64,000 nucleotides of DNA from CAYNKA01 sp964397655 (GTDB lineage: Bacteria; Spirochaetota; Spirochaetia; DTKZ01). Position 1 is the stretch's first letter, and every line of letters starts with the position of its first letter. The position numbers and the translations under genes are program-made. The notes beneath the pieces are model-generated. The model was not told the DNA's origin and searched no databases. It was given only the letters and a program-made list of their open reading frames with translations. Positions 26,090 through 33,586 of the stretch are shown here, one piece after another. Location: contig CAYNKA010000002.1 in NCBI GenBank assembly GCA_964397655.1, positions 310,001 through 374,000 of the forward strand, in the 5' to 3' direction.

Positions 26090-26103
26090 TGGTAAAGGAC
26101 GCC

Positions 26104-26667
26104 ATGAATTTCACGCTGGACGAAAACGAAAAGGCGATACTCCTGCGAAACGCGCGGGAGTCCATAGAGTCGGCCCTCGAAAGGAGGCAGCCGGCCTATC
26201 CCCCATCCACAGCCAACCTGAAAACCAGGGCGGGTGCCTTCGTCACCCTGAGGACGAAGTCCGGCTCCCTTCGCGGCTGCATCGGGACCATAGTCGGCAG
26301 GGCTCCCTTGGATGAAAGCATTCGCGAGACGGCTAGGTCGAGCGCGTTCCAGGACTTCCGTTTCAAGCCCGTCGAGCGGGAGGATTGGCAGGATATCGAA
26401 ATCGAGATTTCCGTGCTCACGCCCCTCGCCAGGGTCGAATCGGTCTCGGCGATCGTTCCCGGCCTCCATGGCGTCTATCTCAGGAAGGGTGCGAATTCCG
26501 GCATCTTTCTTCCTCAAGTGGCTTCCGAACAGGGCTGGGATCGCGACGAGCTCCTCGCTCATCTCTGCGCCAAGGCAGGTCTTCCCGCGGACGCATGGAA
26601 AAGCAGCGACGCGGAAATCTCCGTCTTCACAGCCCTCGTATTCGCGGAAAAATCTCGGGACGAGTGA
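26104..26667 (+). CDS. AMMECR1-domain protein (AmmeMemoRadiSam system protein A)
   Basis: 187 residues. The AMMECR1 signature LRGCIGTIVGRAPLDESIRE and FRFKPVEREDW, then ISVLTPLARV and a C-terminal LPADAWKSSDAEISVFTALVF, cover the whole family. The conserved RGCIG loop is the putative active or binding site; function unknown in bacteria. ATG 26104 is chosen since homologues begin F-T-L-x-E-x-E-K and AAAGGA lies just upstream; an ATGA-coupled start at 26086 is possible. Second gene of the MEMO-like operon, eight bases before the pseudokinase gene. Confidence 0.88.
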   Translation: MNFTLDENEKAILLRNARESIESALERRQPAYPPSTANLKTRAGAFVTLRTKSGSLRGCIGTIVGRAPLDESIRETARSSAFQDFRFKPVEREDWQDIEIEISVLTPLARVESVSAIVPGLHGVYLRKGANSGIFLPQVASEQGWDRDELLAHLCAKAGLPADAWKSSDAEISVFTALVFAEKSRDE

Positions 26668-26675
26668 TTTCCGGC

Positions 26676-28070
26676 ATGGAACCGAACATGAAAAAACACA
26701 CGATAATCGCGCTCGCAGGAGAAAACCGCTCCGGAATCGATCTCGGCCCCACGGGCGGGAGACGGGCGCTCGCCCGCATGTTTCCACCGGACGTCGGTCC
26801 CGGCCTCGTCGTCGAAAACGGCGCGGCGAGGGAATGGAAGATCCTGGGCATCACGGAACTCGGGGGACGTCTGTACGCCTACGGCCATCCCGTAGAGGCG
26901 GAGGGATTCCTCGAGAAGCTCGCCGAGCTCGCCGGGACGGAAGCGATCGCGGCGCTCCGCGGACTCGTGCGGGCCTGCGGGACGCTCGCCGCCGAGGGTC
27001 GGCTCCCGTCCAGGCTGTACCCGGGAGGAATCCTGTTCCTCGAACGGAAGGGATTCCTTTTCCTTCCCGACTCGATCATGGAAAAGGCCCTTTCAGTGCT
27101 CCCGCTCGAGAACCGTACCGCGGAGTACGAAGTGTTCAATCACCCCGATCTCGCGGGCGAAGCCGGGTTGTCCTTCAGCCTAGGCTGCCTCGCCTACAGG
27201 ATCGTGACCGGAGTCCTCCCCTGGGACGAAATCGGAGAGGAGGAACTCCATACCGCCATGAGGTCGCGTCTTCCCCTCCCTCCCCGCCTGAAAAAACCTG
27301 GAATCCGGGACGAGGTTTCGGCTTTCATCATGCGCGCGTTCTCGGAAGGGGAAAAGCCGAACCTGGCCGAATGGGACGAGGCGCTCTCGGCCTGGATTTC
27401 CCGGGGAGCGGAATTCGAACCCGACGACGAGGAACTCGAAGCCCGAAGGCGAGAGGCCGCCAGGGCCGAGGCCGAACGTGCGGGAAAGGCCGCCCGAAGG
27501 AGGTTCTGGGAGAGGAACAGGACGGGGCTCCTCGCGGCGGCCGTCGTCGCCGTGGTCGCGGGCTCGATCGCATGGTCGGTCGCCTCGAACCTCCTCAAGC
27601 CCAGGGCCACGAAGGGCTTCCCTCCCGAGGAGGTCGTCCGCACCTTCTACCGCAGCATGAACACCTTCGATCACGTCGTCATGGAGGACTGCGTCCTGGG
27701 CGACGCCGGCAAGGCGTACATCGGCGAGGCGATGAACCTCTTCGTGGTTTCCCGGATGAGGCTTTCGGCGGAGATGAGCACCGGTTTCGTCGACGCCGAG
27801 GAATGGACCAGGAAAGGCCGCCCAGAAGTGCCGGCGGGGAAAGTCGTGTACGGCATAGCCGATCTCGCCGTGAAAAGGACCGGCGGTTCGGAGGAGAATC
27901 CCGAGTATCTCGTGAGCTTCGAGCATTGGGCCCCTGTTCCCGCGGAGCCGGATTCGAAACAGCCCCCCAAATCGAGGGGCATCGCTATCGGGGAAAAAGT
28001 CACGATGGTCCGCTCCAAGGGGGATTGGGTCATCGGACGCATCGAGAGAATTTCGGAAAAACCGCTCTGA
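26676..28070 (+). CDS. Membrane-anchored pseudokinase-like protein
   Basis: 464 residues (ATG 26688 has a slightly better GGA spacing). The N-terminal 245 residues trace a degenerate protein-kinase fold: SRLYPGGILF sits where HRDLxPxNIL should be, LFLPDS where DFG should be, and FSLGCLAYRIVTGVLPW matches the helix-F segment D-x-x-SLGC-x-x-YE-x-L-TG-x-x-PF. The catalytic Asp and metal Asn are absent, so kinase activity is unlikely. A basic, Ala/Arg-rich helix leads to one membrane span (about 285-303). The C-terminal 160 residues would lie outside the cytoplasm and are unrecognised. Co-transcribed with the MEMO-like and AMMECR1-like genes. Confidence 0.65.
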   Translation: MEPNMKKHTIIALAGENRSGIDLGPTGGRRALARMFPPDVGPGLVVENGAAREWKILGITELGGRLYAYGHPVEAEGFLEKLAELAGTEAIAALRGLVRACGTLAAEGRLPSRLYPGGILFLERKGFLFLPDSIMEKALSVLPLENRTAEYEVFNHPDLAGEAGLSFSLGCLAYRIVTGVLPWDEIGEEELHTAMRSRLPLPPRLKKPGIRDEVSAFIMRAFSEGEKPNLAEWDEALSAWISRGAEFEPDDEELEARRREAARAEAERAGKAARRRFWERNRTGLLAAAVVAVVAGSIAWSVASNLLKPRATKGFPPEEVVRTFYRSMNTFDHVVMEDCVLGDAGKAYIGEAMNLFVVSRMRLSAEMSTGFVDAEEWTRKGRPEVPAGKVVYGIADLAVKRTGGSEENPEYLVSFEHWAPVPAEPDSKQPPKSRGIAIGEKVTMVRSKGDWVIGRIERISEKPL

Positions 28071-28083
28071 GAAACGGCGGGTT

Positions 28084-29394
28084 TCAATCGAAGACGGTGG
28101 AAAGGATGAAAACGGCGCCGGTGACGGCGAAGATCCCTCCCGCGGTCATGATCTTCATTGACGTGGAACGGTCGATCCAGGGCTCGTCGCTCCCGAAGAC
28201 GGTGTCGCTGTAGCCGGTCAGGCCTCCGAAGGCAGCGGTGAGGAATCCGAGGCCGACGAGGGCCCCGCCGCCGACGCGCAGCCTCGACTTCCTGAGGTCC
28301 TTCATCTGCCGTTCCCACTCGTTTTCCACGGTCACGGGCTTCGCGGGCTCGGTCTTCCGGACTTCAGGAAGGGTGACGGTCTTGCCGGCATCCTTCTCGG
28401 CGGGCCTCGCGAGTTCGTCCTTCACCTTCGTTTCCGCCTTCGGCTGCGCCTTCTTCAGTTTCTCGGGCCCCAAGGACTCGCTCTTGAGAAGCTCCTGGAT
28501 GGCCGGAAAGATTTCTTCGACCTTCGTCGGTTCCACGGGTTTCGCTTGAAAATCGTTCTTTTCCCAGAACGCGACCACGTTCTCCGATATGACGGCCTTC
28601 TCGAAAACCGGCGCTTCCGCGGCTCCGGCTTTTTCCTCCGCAGACTTCCCGCCCGCGGGGGTCTCGGGAGGAGCGGGCGGCGTCGTCTTTATGGTCACCA
28701 TCTCGTTCGCCTTGATGACGACTGCTTCTGCCGTGACCGGCTTCGGAGGCGGTTCGGCCTTGGTCTCGGCTTCCGTCTTCGATTCGGGCTTCTCTCCGGG
28801 CTTGGCCTCCGCCGCCGGAGGTTCCGCCTTCGCTGCCGAGGCCGGTTCGGCGCGGGTGACCGCCACCGATCCCTCGAAACAATAGACCTTCGTCGACGCC
28901 GCGAGCCCGACGGGCTCCTTCTCCGCGATGAAATCGAAGCCGAAGTCGGTCCCGCGGACGCCGGCGACCGCGCCTCGGCCGCGGATGCTGAACGGATCCC
29001 GGCCGGTGAGCTTGTCCACCTTCGCCCGGACCCTGCCGTATGCGAGATCGAAGCCGCCCCCGCCCGACGTTTCCAGGTTCGTGACGGTGAACGTGGTATT
29101 TTCCGCGATCTTGAGAACGGATTTCGTGGGATGGAGCTGAATCTCGACGAAGGTCCCGTTGTCGGTCTGGATCATGTCCCCTGCGAGCAGCGGAAGGCCG
29201 GTGACGTCGACGTTGTCGAGGTCGTAGGAAATGTATTCGCCTTTCCTGAAGATGGACACTTCCTTTCCCTGGGCGTAGATGATGAGGCCGAACGCCTTGT
29301 CCGCCGTACCTCCTTCCTCCGCGGCAAGCGGGACGAGAAGAAGGCTCCACAAGACCAGAAGCGACAGCGAAAAATGATCCTTGGCCGGTTTCAC
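28084..29394 (-). CDS. FecR-domain exported protein with C-terminal membrane helices
   Basis: 436 residues from the GTG at 29394. Signal peptide (about 8-25, LSLLVLWSLLLVPLAAEE), then a FecR domain: LLAGDMIQTDNGTFVEIQL, FDLAYGRVRAKVDKL and PFSIRGRGAVAGVRGTDFG, the FecR core. A long Ala/Pro/Lys/Glu-rich linker (about 185-370) and two hydrophobic segments (GGALVGLGFLTAAFGGLTG and MKIMTAGGIFAVTGAVFIL) finish the protein. In spirochaetes such proteins are not iron regulators but of unknown envelope function. GTG preferred over the in-frame ATG at 29451: a promoter -10 lies exactly six bases before it, and the upstream ATG lies upstream of the promoter's -35 box. Confidence 0.75.
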   Translation of the reverse strand: MKPAKDHFSLSLLVLWSLLLVPLAAEEGGTADKAFGLIIYAQGKEVSIFRKGEYISYDLDNVDVTGLPLLAGDMIQTDNGTFVEIQLHPTKSVLKIAENTTFTVTNLETSGGGGFDLAYGRVRAKVDKLTGRDPFSIRGRGAVAGVRGTDFGFDFIAEKEPVGLAASTKVYCFEGSVAVTRAEPASAAKAEPPAAEAKPGEKPESKTEAETKAEPPPKPVTAEAVVIKANEMVTIKTTPPAPPETPAGGKSAEEKAGAAEAPVFEKAVISENVVAFWEKNDFQAKPVEPTKVEEIFPAIQELLKSESLGPEKLKKAQPKAETKVKDELARPAEKDAGKTVTLPEVRKTEPAKPVTVENEWERQMKDLRKSRLRVGGGALVGLGFLTAAFGGLTGYSDTVFGSDEPWIDRSTSMKIMTAGGIFAVTGAVFILSTVFD

Positions 29395-29400
29395 GTTTAT

Positions 29401-29452
29401 AATGTATCGCACGCCGGCCGTTGTTGCAAGAATGATGCGTGCATAGTACATT
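29401..29452. promoter_or_regulatory. Divergent promoters sharing one palindromic -35 box
   Basis: TTGCAA at 29424-29429 is its own reverse complement. Rightward: 17-base spacer, TACATT (29447-29452), ATG at 29463. Leftward: 17-base spacer, TACATT (29406-29401 on the minus strand), six bases, GTG of the FecR gene. The two -10 hexamers are identical and symmetrically placed, so RNA polymerase could occupy only one orientation at a time. Confidence 0.75.
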
Positions 29453-29462
29453 TGCGAAAGCT

Positions 29463-30413
29463 ATGGAGCAGCTCCTGAACGAAATACGGATCGCATCGAC
29501 CGATTCCAGGATCAACGAGCGGCTGAAAAGCCTATCCGCCCCCTCGGTCGAATACACCCGCCATTACAACCAGACCGAGGAGTTCTTCCTTAAACTGCCG
29601 ACAACGTTCACGGTGCCCTCCTTCGCCATCCATCACGACGTGAGGGTCCCCGTGCCGTCGACGGATTACATCGGCAAACTCAGGGCGGTCGTCGACGAGG
29701 TCTCCGAGTACGTCCCGGGAATATTGTCCGGCCTCACCTACGTATTCGATCCCGCGGAAATCCTCAGGCCACAGTTCTTCCAGCTCTACCGGTACGCGGA
29801 ACGCTCCTACCTTTTTCTCCTCAGGATCGATCTCCTCCCCCGTCTGCAGGAATATGAAATCCTGGAGAGGGGCGGCAACGATTTCACCGCCTCCTACCTT
29901 TCGGACAGGCTGTACCTGGAAGCGGAACTCATACCGCTCGATGCGGTGAATTCCGAAGGGGACAAGATCTCGGGCTTCCGCGTCAGGCAGTCGATCTCCG
30001 CCACCTGGATCGGAGAGCGGGGACGGGGGTATTTCGTCCAGGGAATATGGATCGACCGCGAGATCACGAAATTCCTGAGCAAGCTCTTCATTCCCGCCGG
30101 CAAGCGCATGTATCCCTACTATCCCTTCACCTGCCGTCACAGGGCCATCTGCCTTTCCCTCGTTCGACCCGAGGCCGAGAACAGGAAGCAGGAGGTACCG
30201 AAACTCCATCGGGCTTCGGCCTTCCTCGAACCGCACATGAGGACCATCGAGGAGGCCTTGCAAGGGAACGATTTTTCTGAGAATCTTGACGCGTTCAAAT
30301 CCCTCAAGGCGAGGATCCCTCCCGAGTGGGACACGGCCTGGGATTCGGTCAGGCTGCGGATGTATCTCAACGACAGGGACATGAAGGAGTACCAGCTTGA
30401 AGATAAGGCGTGA
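29463..30413 (+). CDS. Conserved-looking hypothetical protein upstream of murD
   Basis: 316 residues from ATG 29463 (a GTG at 29439 would lie within the promoter). No signal peptide or clear transmembrane helix. Visible features: LKLPTTFTVPSFAIHHDVRVP, a Tyr/Arg-rich middle (FFQLYRYAERSYLFLLRIDLL) and CRHRAICLSLVRPE toward the end; the last segment ends in a charged helix. I do not recognise a family. It overlaps the murD start by 17 nt, so it is co-translated with murD and may have a wall-linked or housekeeping role (inference). Confidence 0.7.
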   Translation: MEQLLNEIRIASTDSRINERLKSLSAPSVEYTRHYNQTEEFFLKLPTTFTVPSFAIHHDVRVPVPSTDYIGKLRAVVDEVSEYVPGILSGLTYVFDPAEILRPQFFQLYRYAERSYLFLLRIDLLPRLQEYEILERGGNDFTASYLSDRLYLEAELIPLDAVNSEGDKISGFRVRQSISATWIGERGRGYFVQGIWIDREITKFLSKLFIPAGKRMYPYYPFTCRHRAICLSLVRPEAENRKQEVPKLHRASAFLEPHMRTIEEALQGNDFSENLDAFKSLKARIPPEWDTAWDSVRLRMYLNDRDMKEYQLEDKA

Positions 30414-31788
30414 CGCCTTGGAAGGACTCAAGGTGACCGTCATGGGGCTCGGCCTCAACGGCGGCGGCCTCGAATCGGCGCGGTTCTTCGCGCGGCACGG
30501 AGCGAAGGTCACCGTCACGGACCTCCGCAAGGAGGAGATCCTCCGTCCCTCAATGGAGGAACTCGCGTCCTTTCCCATCCGCTACGTCCTGGGCAGACAC
30601 GATATGGAGGATTTCAGCTCCGCCGACCTCGTCATCAAGAATCCGGCGGTCAGGCCCGATTCTCCCTACCTCCTCGCGTCGAAAGACGTGGAGACCGACA
30701 TCTCGGTTTTCCTCTCCCTCTGTCCGGCCCCCCTGCTCGCGGTCACCGGGAGCAAGGGGAAGTCGACGACCTCCTCGGCACTCCATTTCGGCCTTGCCCG
30801 CAGGTATCCCGGCGCACGTCTCGGGGGCAACATCACCACCTCGCCGCTCACCTTCCTCGACGAGCTCTCGGAGAAGACCCCGGTCGTGCTCGAACTCTCC
30901 TCGTGGCAGCTCGGCGACCTCGCGGGCCGCGGCGTGCTCAGGCCGAAGGTCGCGGTGATCACCAACATCCACCCGGATCACCAGGACAGATACGGAAGCA
31001 TGGAAGCCTACGTGGCGGACAAGAAAGTCATCTACCGGGAGCAGGGGCCTTCGGACTTCACCGTCGTCAACCATGACGACGATTACGGCAGGGTCTTCGG
31101 AAAGGAGACTCCGGCCGCGGCCCGATATTTTTCCCGCCTCCCCCTGCCCGCGGGGACCGAGGGAGCCTGGATAGAAGACGGCCGAGGATGGGTCTCGTCG
31201 CCCGCCGGAAAACGGCTCGTCGTGCCGGAAAGCCTCAAGGTGCTCGGGGAACACCAGAGAATGAACCTCCTCGCGGTCGGGCTCGGCCTCACCCTCTTCG
31301 GCATGGATGCCGGGGAGGTCGCGTCCGCGGCGGCCGATTTCCCGGGCATCGAGCACCGGATCGAGCTCTGCGGGGAGGCCCGGGGCGTGCGGTTCTACAA
31401 CGATTCGGCCGCGACCATTCCGCAGGCCCTGGTGGCCGCGGTGAAGAGTTTCGACCGGCCGCTCCACCTCATAACCGGCGGAACGGATAAATGCCTGGAC
31501 TTCACGGTCTTCTCCGAGGTAGCCGCCGTGCCGAAGGGCATCTACCTCCTCGCGGGAACGGGAACCGACAAGCTGAAGGCGGTGTTGGACGCGAACGGCA
31601 GGGACTATCGAGGTCCCTTCGAATCCCTGGAAGCAGCCGTCCGGGAAGCCGCCGCTCGGGCCGAGCCCGGAGAAGTCGTGGCCCTTTCGCCCGGCTGTAC
31701 GTCCTTCGGCATGTTCCTCAACGAGTTCGACCGGGGCAGGAGGTTCAAGGATATCGTGAAGAAGGTGCTGGACGAAACCTCACGCTGA
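30397..31788 (+). CDS. murD: UDP-N-acetylmuramoyl-L-alanine--D-glutamate ligase
   Basis: 463 residues with the Mur ligase domains in order: N-terminal Rossmann-like (VTVMGLGLNGGGLESARFF), central ATPase with P-loop VTGSKGKSTTSSALH, VLELSSWQLGDL and ITNIHPDHQDRYGSMEAYVADKK including the carbamylated Lys position, and C-terminal HRIELCGEARGVRFYNDSAAT. It adds D-Glu to UDP-MurNAc-L-Ala in the cytoplasm. The start overlaps the preceding hypothetical gene; no separate promoter is needed. SKGKS replaces the commoner TNGKT, which is normal in MurD. Confidence 0.94.
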   Translation: MKIRRDALEGLKVTVMGLGLNGGGLESARFFARHGAKVTVTDLRKEEILRPSMEELASFPIRYVLGRHDMEDFSSADLVIKNPAVRPDSPYLLASKDVETDISVFLSLCPAPLLAVTGSKGKSTTSSALHFGLARRYPGARLGGNITTSPLTFLDELSEKTPVVLELSSWQLGDLAGRGVLRPKVAVITNIHPDHQDRYGSMEAYVADKKVIYREQGPSDFTVVNHDDDYGRVFGKETPAAARYFSRLPLPAGTEGAWIEDGRGWVSSPAGKRLVVPESLKVLGEHQRMNLLAVGLGLTLFGMDAGEVASAAADFPGIEHRIELCGEARGVRFYNDSAATIPQALVAAVKSFDRPLHLITGGTDKCLDFTVFSEVAAVPKGIYLLAGTGTDKLKAVLDANGRDYRGPFESLEAAVREAAARAEPGEVVALSPGCTSFGMFLNEFDRGRRFKDIVKKVLDETSR

Positions 31789-31954
31789 ACGAAGACCTTT
31801 TGTAAACGATGGATGTGCTTGTTCGATCCGCATCCGGCTGCCTCCCCCTCATCACGATCCGCCCGCCGAATCCTTCATCGAATCTTGAAATAATTCGGCC
31901 TTCCGTCCTCGCTTTTGGTAAATTCGACAGAGGAGGGGCTCTCCCGGCGACGAT

Positions 31955-32290
31955 ATGGAGAGGTTTTTCGTATCGCTCATCGTTATCATTCCGATATTCG
32001 CCTGTTCCGAAGCCGGCACTTTGCGGATCGCGTCACTCGAGTATCCGCCTTTCATTTTCGAAGAGAATAATGAAGCCAAGGGAAGCATCGTTGAAATAGC
32101 TGCGGCATCCTTTCGGACATGGCGAAGTACAGACATAGCGCTGCTTCCCCCCGTCGAAACCGAGAACAGTTGCCTCGCGTTCGGCAGGATGAAAGATTTT
32201 TCGCTATTGTCCAGCCGATTCGATGAAACTATTTCGAAAATGCAGGCCGAGGGGACGATCCCGAAAATAAACAAAAAGGGCAATGAATAG
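31955..32290 (+). pseudogene. Extracellular solute-binding protein (family 3) with large internal deletion
   Basis: 111 codons, uninterrupted. The N-terminal 50 residues are a signal sequence (lipobox-like IPIFAC) plus the start of a family 3 binding protein (TLRIASLEYPPFIFEE, IVEIAAASFR). The next residues jump to a C-terminal segment: ALLPPVETENSCLAFGR, SRFDETISKMQAEGTIPKI. In intact proteins some 130-150 residues with the ligand site separate these parts. An in-frame deletion near 32110-32125 explains it. A functional short protein is improbable. AGGAGG lies too far upstream (about 19 nt) to be a good ribosome site. Confidence 0.75.
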
Positions 32291-32339
32291 CGAGAAGCAG
32301 AATATCACGAAACCGGGAATGCTCTGAAAAAGGCGAAGG

Positions 32340-32368
32340 TTGATTCCTTCCCGCTTCGCGTATAGACT
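32340..32368 (+). promoter_or_regulatory. Promoter of the adenosine deaminase gene, leaderless type
   Basis: TTGATT (32340-32345), 17 bases, TAGACT (32363-32368), six bases, ATG at 32375. No ribosome site. Confidence 0.65.
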
Positions 32369-32374
32369 TCAGGC

Positions 32375-33586
32375 ATGAACAAGTTTTCCGACGAATTCAT
32401 CCGTGATATTCCCAAGACGGACCTTCACGTCCACCTCGACGGATCGCTCCGTCTTTCGACCCTCATCGACCTCGCGAGGAGCCGGGGGATCGAGCTTCCC
32501 TCGTTCACCGAGGAAGGACTCAACGAGCTCGTGTTCAAGTCCTCCTACCGGAGCCTGGACGAGTACCTCACGGGCTTCGCCTGGACCGGCAAGGTGCTCC
32601 AGGACGCGGAGGCCCTCGAGCGGGTCTCCTACGAGCTCGCCGCGGACAACTTCGCCGAGGGAGTCCGCTACGTCGAAGTCCGATTCGCTCCCCAGCTCCA
32701 CATGAGGCCGGACTTCCGATTCGAGGACGTCTTGGCCGCGGTTGACCGGGGCCTGCGCAGGGCGAGAACAGAGATCAACGCCGCCATACCGAAGGACGAG
32801 CCTCCCTTCGACTACGGGATCATCGTCTGCGCCATGCGTTTCTTCAATGAGCGCTTCTCGCGCTATTACCTGGACTTCTCCGCGGTTCATCCGTATTCGA
32901 CCCAGCAGGAGATCATTCAGATGGCGAGCCTCGAGCTCGCCAAGGCCGCGGTCAAGCTTCAGAACGAGACCGACATCCAGATCGTCGCCTTCGACCTCGC
33001 GGGAGCCGAGTACGGTTACCCCGCGAGCGCCCACGAGGAATCCTACGAGTACGTCCACCGTAATTTCATGCGCAAGACCGTGCACGCGGGCGAGGCCTAC
33101 GGCCCGGAATCCATCTTCCAGGCCATGGCGAAACTGCACGCCGACAGGATCGGCCACGGGCTCCACCTTTTCGACGAGAACATGATCCGGCAGGAATCGG
33201 TGAAGGACCGCAGACGCTACATCGAGGACCTCGTGAACTACATCGCGGAGAATCGGACGACCATCGAAGTCTGCCTGACGAGCAACCTCCAGACTTCGCC
33301 CCACCTCGAATCGATAAAGGATCATTCGTTGAAGCAGATGCTCGAGAAAAAGCTCTCGGTGACCTTCTGCACGGACAATCGGCTCGTTTCCCACACCACC
33401 GTGTGCAAGGAACTTCGCCTCGCCGTGGACAATTTCGACATCGGCCCAAGACAGCTCAAAGACATCATCGTCTACGGCTTCAAGCGATCCTTCTATTATC
33501 AGCCCTATCAGGACAAGAGGGCCTACGTCCGCAAGGTGATCAATTTCTACGAATCGATCGAGCGTAAGCACGGAATCAAGGAATGA
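32375..33586 (+). CDS. Adenosine deaminase family protein
   Basis: 403 residues with the amidohydrolase barrel motifs in order: DLHVHLDGSL (two zinc His), HAGEAYGPESI (zinc His and catalytic Glu), DRIGHGLHLF (His), CLTSN and FCTDNRLVSHTT. The family's usual TDDP here is TDN: the zinc-binding first Asp is kept and the second Asp is Asn, a variation I associate with a TDNRL(V/M)S branch. It probably deaminates adenosine or a close analogue to the inosine form for purine salvage; a modified-adenosine substrate cannot be excluded. Its 3' end overlaps the convergent lipoprotein gene by 11 nt. Confidence 0.88.
   Translation: MNKFSDEFIRDIPKTDLHVHLDGSLRLSTLIDLARSRGIELPSFTEEGLNELVFKSSYRSLDEYLTGFAWTGKVLQDAEALERVSYELAADNFAEGVRYVEVRFAPQLHMRPDFRFEDVLAAVDRGLRRARTEINAAIPKDEPPFDYGIIVCAMRFFNERFSRYYLDFSAVHPYSTQQEIIQMASLELAKAAVKLQNETDIQIVAFDLAGAEYGYPASAHEESYEYVHRNFMRKTVHAGEAYGPESIFQAMAKLHADRIGHGLHLFDENMIRQESVKDRRRYIEDLVNYIAENRTTIEVCLTSNLQTSPHLESIKDHSLKQMLEKKLSVTFCTDNRLVSHTTVCKELRLAVDNFDIGPRQLKDIIVYGFKRSFYYQPYQDKRAYVRKVINFYESIERKHGIKE

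Noticed and set aside
26312..28213. 633-codon open frame on the plus strand overlapping the pseudokinase gene
   Set aside because: Arg/Gly-rich shadow in another frame; only the frame ending at 28070 has a membrane span and recognisable fold.
29395..29451. ATG start at 29451 for the FecR protein
   Set aside because: It would put the start upstream of the promoter's -35 box and give a signal peptide with an overlong N-region; GTG 29394 fits both promoter and signal peptide.
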